Assembly: GCA_964480705.1 (NCBI GenBank)
Contig: CAYZPC010000001.1
Span: 71,238-135,237 of the forward strand
Origin: VGJJ01 sp964480705
Lineage (GTDB): Archaea > Iainarchaeota > Iainarchaeia > Iainarchaeales > VGJJ01
Reading direction: 5' to 3'
Length of the DNA stretch: 64,000 nucleotides
The notes below the pieces were generated by a model. That model was given only the letters and a program-made list of their open reading frames with translations, was not told the DNA's origin and ran no database searches. Positions 1-7,082 of the stretch are shown in pieces. The translations under genes and the position numbers were made by a program. Each line of letters opens with the position of its first letter. Position 1 is the stretch's first letter.

Positions 1-391
1 ACGCTGGAATGTGAAATCGCATCGCGCGTTTTTTTCCTTCTTCAATGCTCACGCCGCGCGCCGCAGCGCTTTCCAAGTCTGCCACGAGAACAAATGTTTC
101 TCCTCCCTGCTCTTGGAAATATTTTACATTTTCTACCACACTCTTGGTTCCAAAGTGGAGTTTTTCGGCGGAAGGCATGACTCCGGTTAGCACATAGAAT
201 GGTTTGTGATTTTTGATGCACTCGGAAATGCGTTTCATGTCGCGCCCCGCGAACACTACCTCGCGGCGCATGAGTCGGTTGGGGTTGGGGAACATTTCCA
301 CGTTAAACGGTTCTAACCCAAAGTGCTGCGCCACTTGCTTGTAGTCCGAAATCAGGTTGTCTCCCCATGGGTCGAGTTGTTCGCTGGCCAT
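1..391 (-). CDS. trpS: Tryptophanyl-tRNA synthetase, archaeal type (partial, C-terminus outside window)
   Basis: This enzyme charges tRNA-Trp. Only the first 130 residues lie in the window and the gene runs off the left edge. The ATG is at 389-391. Residues 8-10 (PWG) and the stretch around residues 38-52 (NRLMRREVVFAGRD) match the N-terminal extension of archaeal and eukaryotic TrpRS. The class I HIGH-type signature follows at residues 73-81 (P-S, then H-F-G), and then the VLVADLESAAARG block typical of archaeal TrpRS. A TTTAAA element at 414-419 is centred 25.5 bp before the ATG, so the mRNA is probably leaderless. Confidence 0.9.
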   Translation of the reverse strand, partial: MASEQLDPWGDNLISDYKQVAQHFGLEPFNVEMFPNPNRLMRREVVFAGRDMKRISECIKNHKPFYVLTGVMPSAEKLHFGTKSVVENVKYFQEQGGETFVLVADLESAAARGVSIEEGKKRAMRFHIPA

Positions 392-439
392 ACGTGTACA
401 AGCGCACACGGCCTTTAAAATCGGGGGGTGCAACCATCC

Positions 440-889
440 TCATTCGATGAACTGTTTAATGTGTTCAAGAATTATATCCAATTTTTCTTTGGGTAAAATG
501 TCGCTAGTCTTTGGCAAATAGTGCCGACCAAATTCCGTATCCATCCACGTTTTTCCGTCAAAAGTAATTGGTTCGTCATGTCGCGGTTTCATGTGCCAGT
601 GAACGTGAGGGTTGTATGGTTTTTCTTTGAACGCGTGATTCATGAGGCATGTCCAATTAAACAGCGTAAATGGAAATGCCTTTTTGAGACCCGTTTCAAG
701 TTTTTCAGTCACGCGGTGAAAGTCAACCATCTCTTCATCCGTAAGTTTAGACAAACTTTCAACATGACGTTTGGAAGAAATGAGGCATCTTCCCAAATAA
801 TTTTGGTCCCAGCTCAGGAAAACGTTCCAGTGTTTCGTTTCAAAAATAGGGTATTCCTTGATTGGGCAGATGTGGCATTCTTTTTCCAT
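440..889 (-). CDS. HIT family (histidine triad) nucleotide-binding protein
   Basis: This 149-residue protein carries the histidine triad HVHWHMKP at residues 95-102, the nucleotidyl-binding and catalytic signature of HIT hydrolases and transferases that act on dinucleoside polyphosphates or nucleoside phosphoramidates. CHIC near the N-terminus (residues 5-8) could form half of a zinc site, as in some HIT proteins. It lies upstream of trpS on the same strand with about 50 bp between them. The exact substrate cannot be read from the sequence. Confidence 0.85.
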   Translation of the reverse strand: MEKECHICPIKEYPIFETKHWNVFLSWDQNYLGRCLISSKRHVESLSKLTDEEMVDFHRVTEKLETGLKKAFPFTLFNWTCLMNHAFKEKPYNPHVHWHMKPRHDEPITFDGKTWMDTEFGRHYLPKTSDILPKEKLDIILEHIKQFIE

Positions 890-1011
890 AATTTACTTGT
901 GAAACGTAGAGATAAAATCCTATGTTTTATTTTTTTCGGCGGTTTACCTTCCGCCCGTTTTTATTCAGTTTATTCGTGTTCGTTTCGCACTCACTTTTGG
1001 AGGTCGTTTCT

Positions 1012-1860
1012 ATGGATCAAAAAGATGCGTTGGTTGTTTTTCAAGATACAAAAATTAGGAGAATATTACATAATAATGAATGGTTTTTTTCAGTCGTAGA
1101 CGTGGTTGGTGCTTTGACAGATAGTCCAACGCCCCGACAATACTGGGGCAAAGTAAAGGATAGGGAGTTCAACGAGATTCAGTTGTCCCCAATTTGGGTA
1201 CAACTGAAATTACCTTCTTCGGACGGCAAACTATACGAAACCGACTGCGCCAACACCCAAAACATGTTCCGCATCATCCAATCCATCCCTTCTCCCAAAG
1301 CCGAGCCCTTCAAACAATGGTTAGCCAAAGTAGGCTATGAGCGCGTGAAAGAAATTGAAAACCCTGAATTAGCCCAAGCGCGCATGGTCGAAACCTACCG
1401 CGCGAAAGGATATTCCAATGAGTGGATTGAAAGACGTCTGCGTGGCATTGCCGTGCGGGACGATTTGACGAATGAGTGGAAAAAACGCGATGTGAAAGAG
1501 GGAGTGGAGTTTGCCATCCTCACGGCGGAAATTTCTTCCGCCACATTCGGAATGACTCCAACCGAATACAAGGATTTCAAGGGGTTGAAAAAAGAAAACT
1601 TGCGCGACCACATGAATGATTTGGAGTTAATTTTTACCATGCTCGGAGAAGCATCCACTGCACACGTTGCGCGTGGAAAAGACGCGCAGGGTTTTGTTGA
1701 GAACCAGCAGGCCGCCGTGGTGGGTGGAACGATTGCAGGGAATGCGCGAAAGGAATTGGAAAATAAAAGTGGAGAAAAGATTTCCACATCTGAAAATTAT
1801 CTTTCTGTTCCTGAGAGTCAGAAGCGTTTGGAGCGCTCGGCTAAAAAACACATTGAGTGA
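1012..1860 (+). CDS. Bro-N domain protein (phage antirepressor / DinD-like)
   Basis: This is a 282-residue protein. Residues about 1-110 look like the Bro-N domain found in phage antirepressors and baculovirus BRO proteins (NNEWFFSVVDVVGALTDS, then FKQWLAKVGYERV). The following region (GVEFAILTAEISSATFGM, YKDFKGLKKENLRDHM) resembles the chromosomal DinD-like group that joins Bro-N to a conserved C-terminal domain. The start at 1012 is chosen because TTTTGGAGGT lies just upstream as a ribosome-binding site. A longer frame back to 922 encodes a hydrophobic stretch unlike the family. No other phage genes are adjacent. It probably binds DNA; its exact role is unknown. Confidence 0.75.
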   Translation: MDQKDALVVFQDTKIRRILHNNEWFFSVVDVVGALTDSPTPRQYWGKVKDREFNEIQLSPIWVQLKLPSSDGKLYETDCANTQNMFRIIQSIPSPKAEPFKQWLAKVGYERVKEIENPELAQARMVETYRAKGYSNEWIERRLRGIAVRDDLTNEWKKRDVKEGVEFAILTAEISSATFGMTPTEYKDFKGLKKENLRDHMNDLELIFTMLGEASTAHVARGKDAQGFVENQQAAVVGGTIAGNARKELENKSGEKISTSENYLSVPESQKRLERSAKKHIE

Positions 1861-1884
1861 ATAGTTTATTGGAGATGCTTCACG

Positions 1885-2355
1885 ATGGTCAAAAAGCGCT
1901 GGGATAAACCCAAATCGGACAATGCCTTCCTGAATGATGTTTCATTCATTGTTTTCGTCGTGCGTTTTAATTATCGGGTGGTTGAGAAGAAGTGGCCGGA
2001 AATAACGAAAGCGTTTCATCATTTTGATATTGCAAAGCTCTCCAAATTAGACGAAACGGATGAAAAAACCATGGAAAAATTCTTGCGTGCGCCGGGAATG
2101 ATAAAAAACAAGTGGAAAATGCAAAGCGTTATCATCAACGCCAAAAAGTGTGCGGAGATTCAACGCGAACATGGAAGTGTGTTGAAGTGGATTGCTAAAG
2201 CCAAAAAAGAATACAAAAAATCCCCCTTGCTCGCTCCCGAATTGAGAGATATTTTCCGCGTGTTTAGGGGAATTGGCCCGATGACAAGCACGTGGCTGGA
2301 AAGTTTGTTCATGTCTGATAAATCGTATGTCGAGTATGAAATGCCCGACAAGTGA
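1885..2355 (+). CDS. DNA-3-methyladenine glycosylase I (Tag)-like protein
   Basis: This 156-residue protein starts 24 bp after the Bro-N gene and may be co-transcribed with it. The middle (NYRVVEKKWPEITKAFHHFD, then FLRAPGMIKNKWKMQSVIINA) follows the pattern of Tag-type alkyladenine glycosylases, where a similar block precedes the helix-hairpin-helix. RGIGPMTSTWLESLF near residues 130-145 could be the hairpin region. The N-terminal zinc-ligand region of bacterial Tag is not evident and the protein is shorter than Tag (about 190 residues), so catalytic activity is uncertain. The last codons sit in a duplicated segment (see the repeat entry). Confidence 0.5.
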   Translation: MVKKRWDKPKSDNAFLNDVSFIVFVVRFNYRVVEKKWPEITKAFHHFDIAKLSKLDETDEKTMEKFLRAPGMIKNKWKMQSVIINAKKCAEIQREHGSVLKWIAKAKKEYKKSPLLAPELRDIFRVFRGIGPMTSTWLESLFMSDKSYVEYEMPDK

Positions 2356-2408
2356 GTTGTTGATCAAACTTTTTGGTAAAAAGTTTGGTAGGGTATGAAA
2401 TGCCGGAC
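2334..2408 (+). repeat. Direct repeat pair flanking a palindromic element
   Basis: A 16-nt sequence (GTATGAAATGCCCGAC) at 2334-2349 recurs with one mismatch at 2393-2408. The palindromic repeat copy lies between. The first copy encodes the C-terminus of the glycosylase-like gene (EYEMPD, then K and stop). The second would also read EYEMPD followed directly by TAA. This looks like a duplication made when the element inserted at the gene end. Confidence 0.6.
2361..2390 (+). repeat. Dispersed palindromic repeat, copy 1
   Basis: TGATCAAACTTTTT, a short loop, then AAAAAGTTTGGT: a 10-bp inverted repeat preceded by TGATC. Related copies lie at 13315-13343, 43359-43392 and 50405-50490. This copy sits just after a plus-strand stop codon and points in the same direction as that gene. 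Confidence 0.65.
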
Positions 2409-2466
2409 TAATATCAACTGCTTTGTGCAGGAATGCTTCGCCATCGTTCAAATCCGCACGCGTAAC

Positions 2467-2509
2467 AGTGCAGCGCCACACTTCCTTGTGCGGGGTGCAC
2501 TATTTTTTT
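2467..2509 (+). terminator. Hairpin followed by T-run
   Basis: AGTGCA at 2467-2472 pairs with TGCACT at 2496-2501, with an inner partial stem, followed by seven T residues. It could end the plus-strand transcript from the Bro-N/glycosylase pair. Confidence 0.45.
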
Positions 2510-2621
2510 CGAGTGGCACGTGGGACATTTGCTCGCGCGCGTGGGGATCATAAAAGATAACGACTTTTAGGTGTTGATAAATGCTTGCCAGCCAAATCGC
2601 CAGCAAAAATTATTCAAATGA

Positions 2622-2981
2622 CTATCGTTGCGTTTCCAAATAGGCTTGTCGCGCGAGTGTTAGCGCGTCTTGGAGTGTTTCATCCGACTCAATAGTGACT
2701 TCTACCCATCCATTGTTCGCCATATTTTTGTCTCGGGGCACGCGTGCCATGTTTGAGTTGATGGCGCGCTGCTGGTGCGTGCGTGGTAGTTTAATGCGCA
2801 TGGAAATCTGTCGCATGGTGGTGTACATTTCGCAGAATAGTTCTCCATTCGCTGAAACCGAGTCTCCTAATCCGGAGCGCTGCGGCTGAATGCCTTTCCA
2901 GCGTTTGATTCCATTCATGAATCCTTCATTCCATCTTTCCACGTCGAGTGGTCCTTTCGTGAGTGTTACATTGTCGTTCAT
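2622..2981 (-). CDS. Conserved-looking hypothetical protein
   Basis: This is a 119-residue soluble protein of unrecognised family, with no signal peptide or membrane segment. It is fairly rich in charged residues and methionines, with a helical C-terminus (ETLQDALTLARQAYLETQ). A purine-rich AAGGGGGAAT lies about 10 bp before the ATG and may be a ribosome-binding site. It follows the MgtE-like gene on the same strand with a gap of about 130 bp, but no functional link is visible. Confidence 0.5.
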   Translation of the reverse strand: MNDNVTLTKGPLDVERWNEGFMNGIKRWKGIQPQRSGLGDSVSANGELFCEMYTTMRQISMRIKLPRTHQQRAINSNMARVPRDKNMANNGWVEVTIESDETLQDALTLARQAYLETQR

Positions 2982-3112
2982 CGGCTAATTCCCCCTTCGC
3001 CGTACTGGGACTGAACGGAGGAAGTATGCTTCATTGGAATAAAAGGCTTGACACTCTAGCGGGAAAAAAGGGCACCCCACCCCCATTTCCTCAACATAAT
3101 TTGGTGGGTTTG

Positions 3113-4138
3113 TTACAGCAACACGGCCACAATCACGAAATACAATATGATAGATGTCACATCCGAGATAATCGTTGCGAGGGGCCCGCTTCCTAATGCG
3201 GGGTCGTGTCCTGTTTTTTGGAATGCGTATGCGGTGACAAAGGAGGTGATGCTTGATATCATGAGTGTGGCGAATATGGCGGCTGAAATTACAAGTGTTT
3301 CTCCATTTCCTTTCCATAAGAGGAAAATAATTCCATACACGATGGATGCAATCATGAGGCTGATGATGATGGAGATGGTGAGTGTGCGCACAAAATAGGG
3401 AATCGTTTTCAATTCCTTTCCCATAATGGATATGTCTCGAATGTAGAGTGTTTGATTTTGCGTTCCAAGCGCATTACTCATGTACAATATCGCTGGGATG
3501 AAAAACGCCACGATGAGATGTTCATCCAGCACGCGTGCAAACTGGTCCATGATTCCCGCGGCAATAATCACTCCCACTAATCCAATGAGCAGCCATGGGG
3601 CGCGGTGCACAATGCTTTCGCGAATGGGAATGTGCATCGTGTCTTCATAATCTAAGTGCGCGTGGTGCACACCCGAAAAGGACAGGATGTGTTCGCGCAG
3701 GGTTCGGTTGATGATGTGGAGAATTTTATTCGTGACAATGACTCCTACGAGTTTTCCTTGTTTCACAATGGGGATGGCTCGCAGGTTGTGCTGCAATGCG
3801 AGGTGTGCGATTCGTTCGCGGTGCGTGTCGGGTCGAACGTAAATGATTTCTTTTTGCATGACGCTTTTGATGGGCGTGGTGGGGGCGTAGCGAAATAAAT
3901 CGCGGATTGAAATAACCCCCACTAGTTTTTCGGAGGAATTTTGAATGTAAATGTATTCCACTTCATCAAAGTCTCCTCCATTTTTGGAGATGTGTTCGTC
4001 CACTTGCTTGATGGTCCATGTTTCGGGAACCACAGGAAAGTGTCCCGCTCCATAATATGCAGCCGTTCCATGCGCGGTGTGTTCGGCTGAAAAAGTGCTC
4101 CGCATTTCGGGGGTGGTTGGTTTGCGGGCAATCGTCAT
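3113..4138 (-). CDS. MgtE-type divalent cation transporter with CBS pair
   Basis: This is a 341-residue membrane protein. Residues about 40-145 form a CBS-domain pair (KLVGVISIRDLF, then GKLVGVIVTNKI), the Mg-sensing part of MgtE channels. Residues about 182-341 hold roughly five membrane segments. The last pair carries the family signature DPALGSGPLATIISD (312-326), which lines the ion path. It is shorter than bacterial MgtE (about 450 residues) because the N-terminal superhelical domain is reduced to a short segment, as in many archaeal relatives. It probably imports Mg2+, although Co2+ or other divalent ions are possible. Confidence 0.85.
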   Translation of the reverse strand: MTIARKPTTPEMRSTFSAEHTAHGTAAYYGAGHFPVVPETWTIKQVDEHISKNGGDFDEVEYIYIQNSSEKLVGVISIRDLFRYAPTTPIKSVMQKEIIYVRPDTHRERIAHLALQHNLRAIPIVKQGKLVGVIVTNKILHIINRTLREHILSFSGVHHAHLDYEDTMHIPIRESIVHRAPWLLIGLVGVIIAAGIMDQFARVLDEHLIVAFFIPAILYMSNALGTQNQTLYIRDISIMGKELKTIPYFVRTLTISIIISLMIASIVYGIIFLLWKGNGETLVISAAIFATLMISSITSFVTAYAFQKTGHDPALGSGPLATIISDVTSIILYFVIVAVLL

Positions 4139-4265
4139 GAGTGGGATGATTTTTTTTAGAGATTAAAAAGGAGCGTTCAGCGAAAAAGAAGAGGTGACGC
4201 AGCGGGTGAGTGCTGCGTACCAAAAAACAGACGAGTAATGTTTCGGCCGTTGAGAGTTAGTGGAT

Positions 4266-4652
4266 TTAGTTGGCCACGAATGTGAGTTCTTTCACATCGA
4301 GCACGTCTTCTTTATCCACGCCTTCGACGCTCAAACCGACGGTCATTCCTTGCTTGGCAACCGCGCAGTTGGGGTATTTGCTCTCGATTTCTGTCACGCG
4401 GAATGTTTTTCCGGATGGAGAGATTCCCATCATGCGGGGGGCGATAACACCGGATTTGACTTTGCCGATGATATAAACGCCGTTAAATCCTAAGAATGTG
4501 GAGATTTTTTGAACCTCTAATTTGGGCTCTTTGCCCGGTTCCACTCGAATGTGGTCCTCCGGACGCGAAATAATTTGGATACCGCTACTTGCTGTGGCGG
4601 CTACACTCATTTTGGATCGGCCATTGCCGAATGTTAGGCTTATCAGACTCAT
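4266..4652 (-). CDS. EF-Tu domain-2-like beta-barrel protein
   Basis: This 128-residue protein resembles the free-standing archaeal proteins built from one translation-factor domain 2 (EF-Tu/IF-2 barrel): FNGVYIIGKVKSGVI is like the 'G.V..G.v..G.i' core, followed by VTEIESKYPNCAVAKQGMTVGL, like 'v..ie......a..G..v.l'. There is no GTPase domain. The start at 4652 is chosen because GGGGTGAGGAT lies 3-12 bp upstream. An upstream extension in the same frame has no such support. Its role is unknown, possibly ribosome- or RNA-associated. Confidence 0.55.
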   Translation of the reverse strand: MSLISLTFGNGRSKMSVAATASSGIQIISRPEDHIRVEPGKEPKLEVQKISTFLGFNGVYIIGKVKSGVIAPRMMGISPSGKTFRVTEIESKYPNCAVAKQGMTVGLSVEGVDKEDVLDVKELTFVAN

Positions 4653-4994
4653 TTTATCCTCACCCCGAAGATACACTATTGGCGTTTTTTTCTGGGACTG
4701 GGTGTTGATTAAGGTTCTGGTGGGCAAAACCAAACCTTACACCCATTGCAGACTTTGAGTTCTTTACTTTGGACTTTATAACCCTTTTCCTCTGTTGTGC
4801 GTTGTTTGTTTCAAAAAAGGGGGTAGGATAACCCTTTTTCCCCAAAATGGGGGGTAATTAAGGATTTTTAAAATTATAAAAAGGGTTAGTTTTCGTTTTT
4901 TGTCGTGCGAATATGGGCACAATCTTGGACGAATTTGCGGTTCATTTTGCTCCCAATACACAGACATAAATTCTCCTCCCTCCCTGCTTTCCTC
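4653..4994. other. 342-bp divergent intergenic region with repeated TAACCCTTTT motif
   Basis: No credible gene is seen. The motif (A)TAACCCTTTT occurs at 4777-4788 and 4828-4839 and inverted at 4875-4890. On the minus strand this reads as AAAAGGGTTATA. TATA-like ATAAAT at about 4965-4970 is centred 27 bp before the plus-strand gene start at 4995. The short leader GTG frame from 4905 has no family support. Confidence 0.4.
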
Positions 4995-5633
4995 ATGCTC
5001 GGCCAACTCCGTTCCGCGTTCAAGCCCATTTTCAACGTGCTCGCCCAACCCTTCATTGCCCTGCGAATCAACCCCTTGTGGGTGACCTTAATCGCTATTC
5101 CCTTTGCCCTCGCATGCGCCTATGCGTATGCCACGCAGCAATTCTGGCTCGCTCTCCTCCTTTTACCCCTTTCAAGTCTCTGGGATGCTATCGATGGCAC
5201 GGTTGCCCGGGCGCAGAAGAAGGAGTCCCTCTGGGGCAATTATTTTGAGACGATGATTGACAAGCTCATTGAAATCATTATTTTCATCGGACTCTCAACG
5301 GTTGCCCCTATTGCTGCCATTTCCGCGCTCGGTTTTGGCCTATTATCATCCTACGCCAAGCCCCGCGTGGCGCTCGTGATTATCACCGACAACCATGACT
5401 GGCCGGCCATTGGTGAACATGCGGATAAAATGGTCATTTTGTTTGCGGGAACCCTGTGGGCGGCACTCTCTCCGTTTGCCGCGGTGGAAATCCTGACATA
5501 CACGCTTTGGATGGTTGCGCTCGTTTCGTTGGTGGGGAGTATCCAGCGCGTGGTTTATGCCAAGAAATTAATTCATCTTGCTGAAAAAAATGGCTCTATT
5601 CTTCCGTATCTCAAGAAAGGAAAGGAACGTTGA
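4995..5633 (+). CDS. CDP-alcohol phosphatidyltransferase family enzyme
   Basis: This 212-residue membrane enzyme joins a CDP-activated lipid to an alcohol, probably in archaeal polar lipid headgroup synthesis. The signature D64-x2-D67-G68-x2-A71-R72-x8-G81 is clear. The next two positions are E85 and D89, where the usual motif has D and D. About six membrane segments are visible. The ATG at 4995 fits the family N-terminus (ALRINPLWVTLIAIP), with a TATA-like element 27 bp upstream; the frame also opens upstream from a GTG at 4905. Archaetidylinositol-phosphate synthase is a plausible but unproven identity. Confidence 0.75.
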   Translation: MLGQLRSAFKPIFNVLAQPFIALRINPLWVTLIAIPFALACAYAYATQQFWLALLLLPLSSLWDAIDGTVARAQKKESLWGNYFETMIDKLIEIIIFIGLSTVAPIAAISALGFGLLSSYAKPRVALVIITDNHDWPAIGEHADKMVILFAGTLWAALSPFAAVEILTYTLWMVALVSLVGSIQRVVYAKKLIHLAEKNGSILPYLKKGKER

Positions 5634-5676
5634 CCTCGCCGGTAAGGCTAAAAGAGATTCCCCGTCCTTTGATACT

Positions 5677-6099
5677 ATGAATCCGCAATTGAATCTTTCC
5701 GAATCTCAACATGTGAGTCATACACTTACTCCTCCCGCTTCAACGCATACCGTTGCGCCAGCGAGTAACCAGATTACCATTGACCAATTCTTGAACCTGG
5801 TGCAACTCCGCACCGCCAAGATCGTTTCAGTTGAACGTATTCCCAACAAAGACAAACTATTGAAACTCACACTTGAAGTGGGAAATGAAACCCGCACCAT
5901 TGTTTCGGGCATTCGTACTTTTTTTCCGGATGAAACTATTTTAGTCGGAAAAATGATTGCCATCGTTGCCAACCTTGAACCCAAAAAACTCGGCGGCGTG
6001 GTGAGTGAAGGAATGCTCCTTGCCGCGTTGGATGATGAGGGAAAATTTTCCCTGCTCGTCGCCGAGAATGATGTGAAGAGTGGCGCAGAAGTTCGTTGA
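5677..6099 (+). CDS. tRNA-binding domain protein (MetRS beta-subunit-like, OB fold)
   Basis: This is a 140-residue protein. After a low-complexity N-terminus, residues about 32-140 form an EMAP/Arc1p/MetRS C-terminal-type tRNA-binding OB domain: FLNLVQLRTAKIVSVERIP, then NKDKLLKLTLEVG, IVSGI and EGMLLAA. Archaea often encode this as a separate beta subunit for MetRS, used in trans to improve tRNA binding. The ATG at 5677 is chosen because the domain starts soon after. The previous gene ends 43 bp upstream. Confidence 0.8.
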   Translation: MNPQLNLSESQHVSHTLTPPASTHTVAPASNQITIDQFLNLVQLRTAKIVSVERIPNKDKLLKLTLEVGNETRTIVSGIRTFFPDETILVGKMIAIVANLEPKKLGGVVSEGMLLAALDDEGKFSLLVAENDVKSGAEVR

Positions 6100-6592
6100 G
6101 CGGAGCGTGTTGAACGTGCGCGTGCTTGTTGATAACGAAAAATCGCGCGCGGAAGAATTTTTTCAAGAAGCATTGAAAGAATGCGAAAAATCATTTTGCC
6201 TCTCTTCTCAATCCGGCTGCGTAATTGCGAACAACAATCTCATCATTGGCCGCGGCACAAACTCTCCTCCGGGGAATGTTAAAATAGAAAAATGTCTCAA
6301 GGATGATTTGCCGGAGAATTTTCGTTCCGACAAAACGTGTTGCATTCACGCTGAGGAGCGTGCGATTTTAGACGCTCTTTCGTTGGGAAAAAAACGTCTG
6401 CACGGTTCCACGTTATATTATATTCGAAAAAAATTTGGAGAAAAAGTTTTTGCAGGAAAACCATACTGCACTATTTGTTCAAAACTTGCATTGGATGTTG
6501 GGGTAAAAGAATTTGTTCTCTGGCATGAAAATGGTATTGTAGCGTACGATGCGTGTGAGTATAATGAACTCTCTTTCGCACATCGTCTGTAA
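6080..6592 (+). CDS. Cytidine/deoxycytidylate deaminase family protein
   Basis: This zinc-dependent deaminase family protein has up to 170 residues. The catalytic H90-A91-E92 (CCIHAEERAI) and the zinc cysteine pair P-Y-C130-T-I-C133 are both present. An insertion between the first beta hairpin and HAE (residues about 62-85) is longer than in typical CDA. The substrate cannot be told from sequence. The frame opens with GTG at 6080, overlapping the previous gene by 20 bp. GTG codons at 6107 or a little later would also serve, so the start is uncertain. Confidence 0.75.
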   Translation: MAQKFVERSVLNVRVLVDNEKSRAEEFFQEALKECEKSFCLSSQSGCVIANNNLIIGRGTNSPPGNVKIEKCLKDDLPENFRSDKTCCIHAEERAILDALSLGKKRLHGSTLYYIRKKFGEKVFAGKPYCTICSKLALDVGVKEFVLWHENGIVAYDACEYNELSFAHRL

Positions 6593-6644
6593 TTTCTTTT
6601 CTTTACTTTTTTTTTGTTTTTGTTTTGAAAAAATCGTTTCGAAC

Positions 6645-7028
6645 TTAATCGCCGAGTGTGTAATCGAATGCAATCGCCCACGTGGGTTGCACTGCGATTC
6701 CATCAATCAATATTTGGTCTCCGCACGCATACTCGCGAATTCGTCCGCCCGCGAGAACTTTCTCTTGGAGGGTTCGGGCGATGGATTGTTGCATATTGAC
6801 AATTTGAATTTCTCCGTGAAAAGTGGGGTTGAATCCATTATCTTCATCTTCGCACGTGAACATGGCGCGTGCACTTACAGCGTTCGCCCAGTATGTTTGT
6901 CCTGTTCCAATGTCAGTGACGTGAACGTAATACCCTTGCGCCGCGTTGGTTGCGCCGGCATTTGACAATGCTAAAATGGCGAGGATGCTGATGGTTAGGA
7001 AGAGTCGTAAAATCATATTTTTCAACAT
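6645..7028 (-). CDS. Small secreted protein, paralogue of the gene at 28326
   Basis: This is a 127-residue protein with a signal peptide (about 20 hydrophobic residues ending near NAGA). The mature part is about 100 residues and of unknown family. It shares a pattern with the protein at 28326-28736: YY at the start, then C-x-DED-x-G, a G-x-I step, RTL-x-E, AG, RE-aromatic-ACG-x-QI and QPT-x-A. The two cysteines of the pattern probably form a disulfide. The ATG at 7028 has TTTATAAC about 24 bp upstream, so the transcript is likely leaderless. Function unknown. Confidence 0.6.
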   Translation of the reverse strand: MLKNMILRLFLTISILAILALSNAGATNAAQGYYVHVTDIGTGQTYWANAVSARAMFTCEDEDNGFNPTFHGEIQIVNMQQSIARTLQEKVLAGGRIREYACGDQILIDGIAVQPTWAIAFDYTLGD

Positions 7029-7082
7029 AACTTGGTGCAAAAGCGTTATAAACCCAATAAAATGCCTTTATTCGCCCTTTCT

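Noticed and set aside
521..1099. 192-residue plus-strand frame over the HIT gene
   Set aside because: It is antisense to a clear HIT protein and runs into the Bro-N gene in another frame; the translation is unlike any protein.
2440..2470. T-loop-like GTTCAAATC suggesting a tRNA
   Set aside because: The flanking bases do not pair as a T-stem and no acceptor stem is present.
1012..2508. Prophage or integrated element around the Bro-N gene
   Set aside because: No integrase, capsid, portal or terminase genes are present and the flanks are normal chromosomal genes.
4139..4258. Hairpin ACGCAGC/GCTGCGT as a regulatory element
   Set aside because: A short 7-bp stem without T-run or conserved context; it could be chance.
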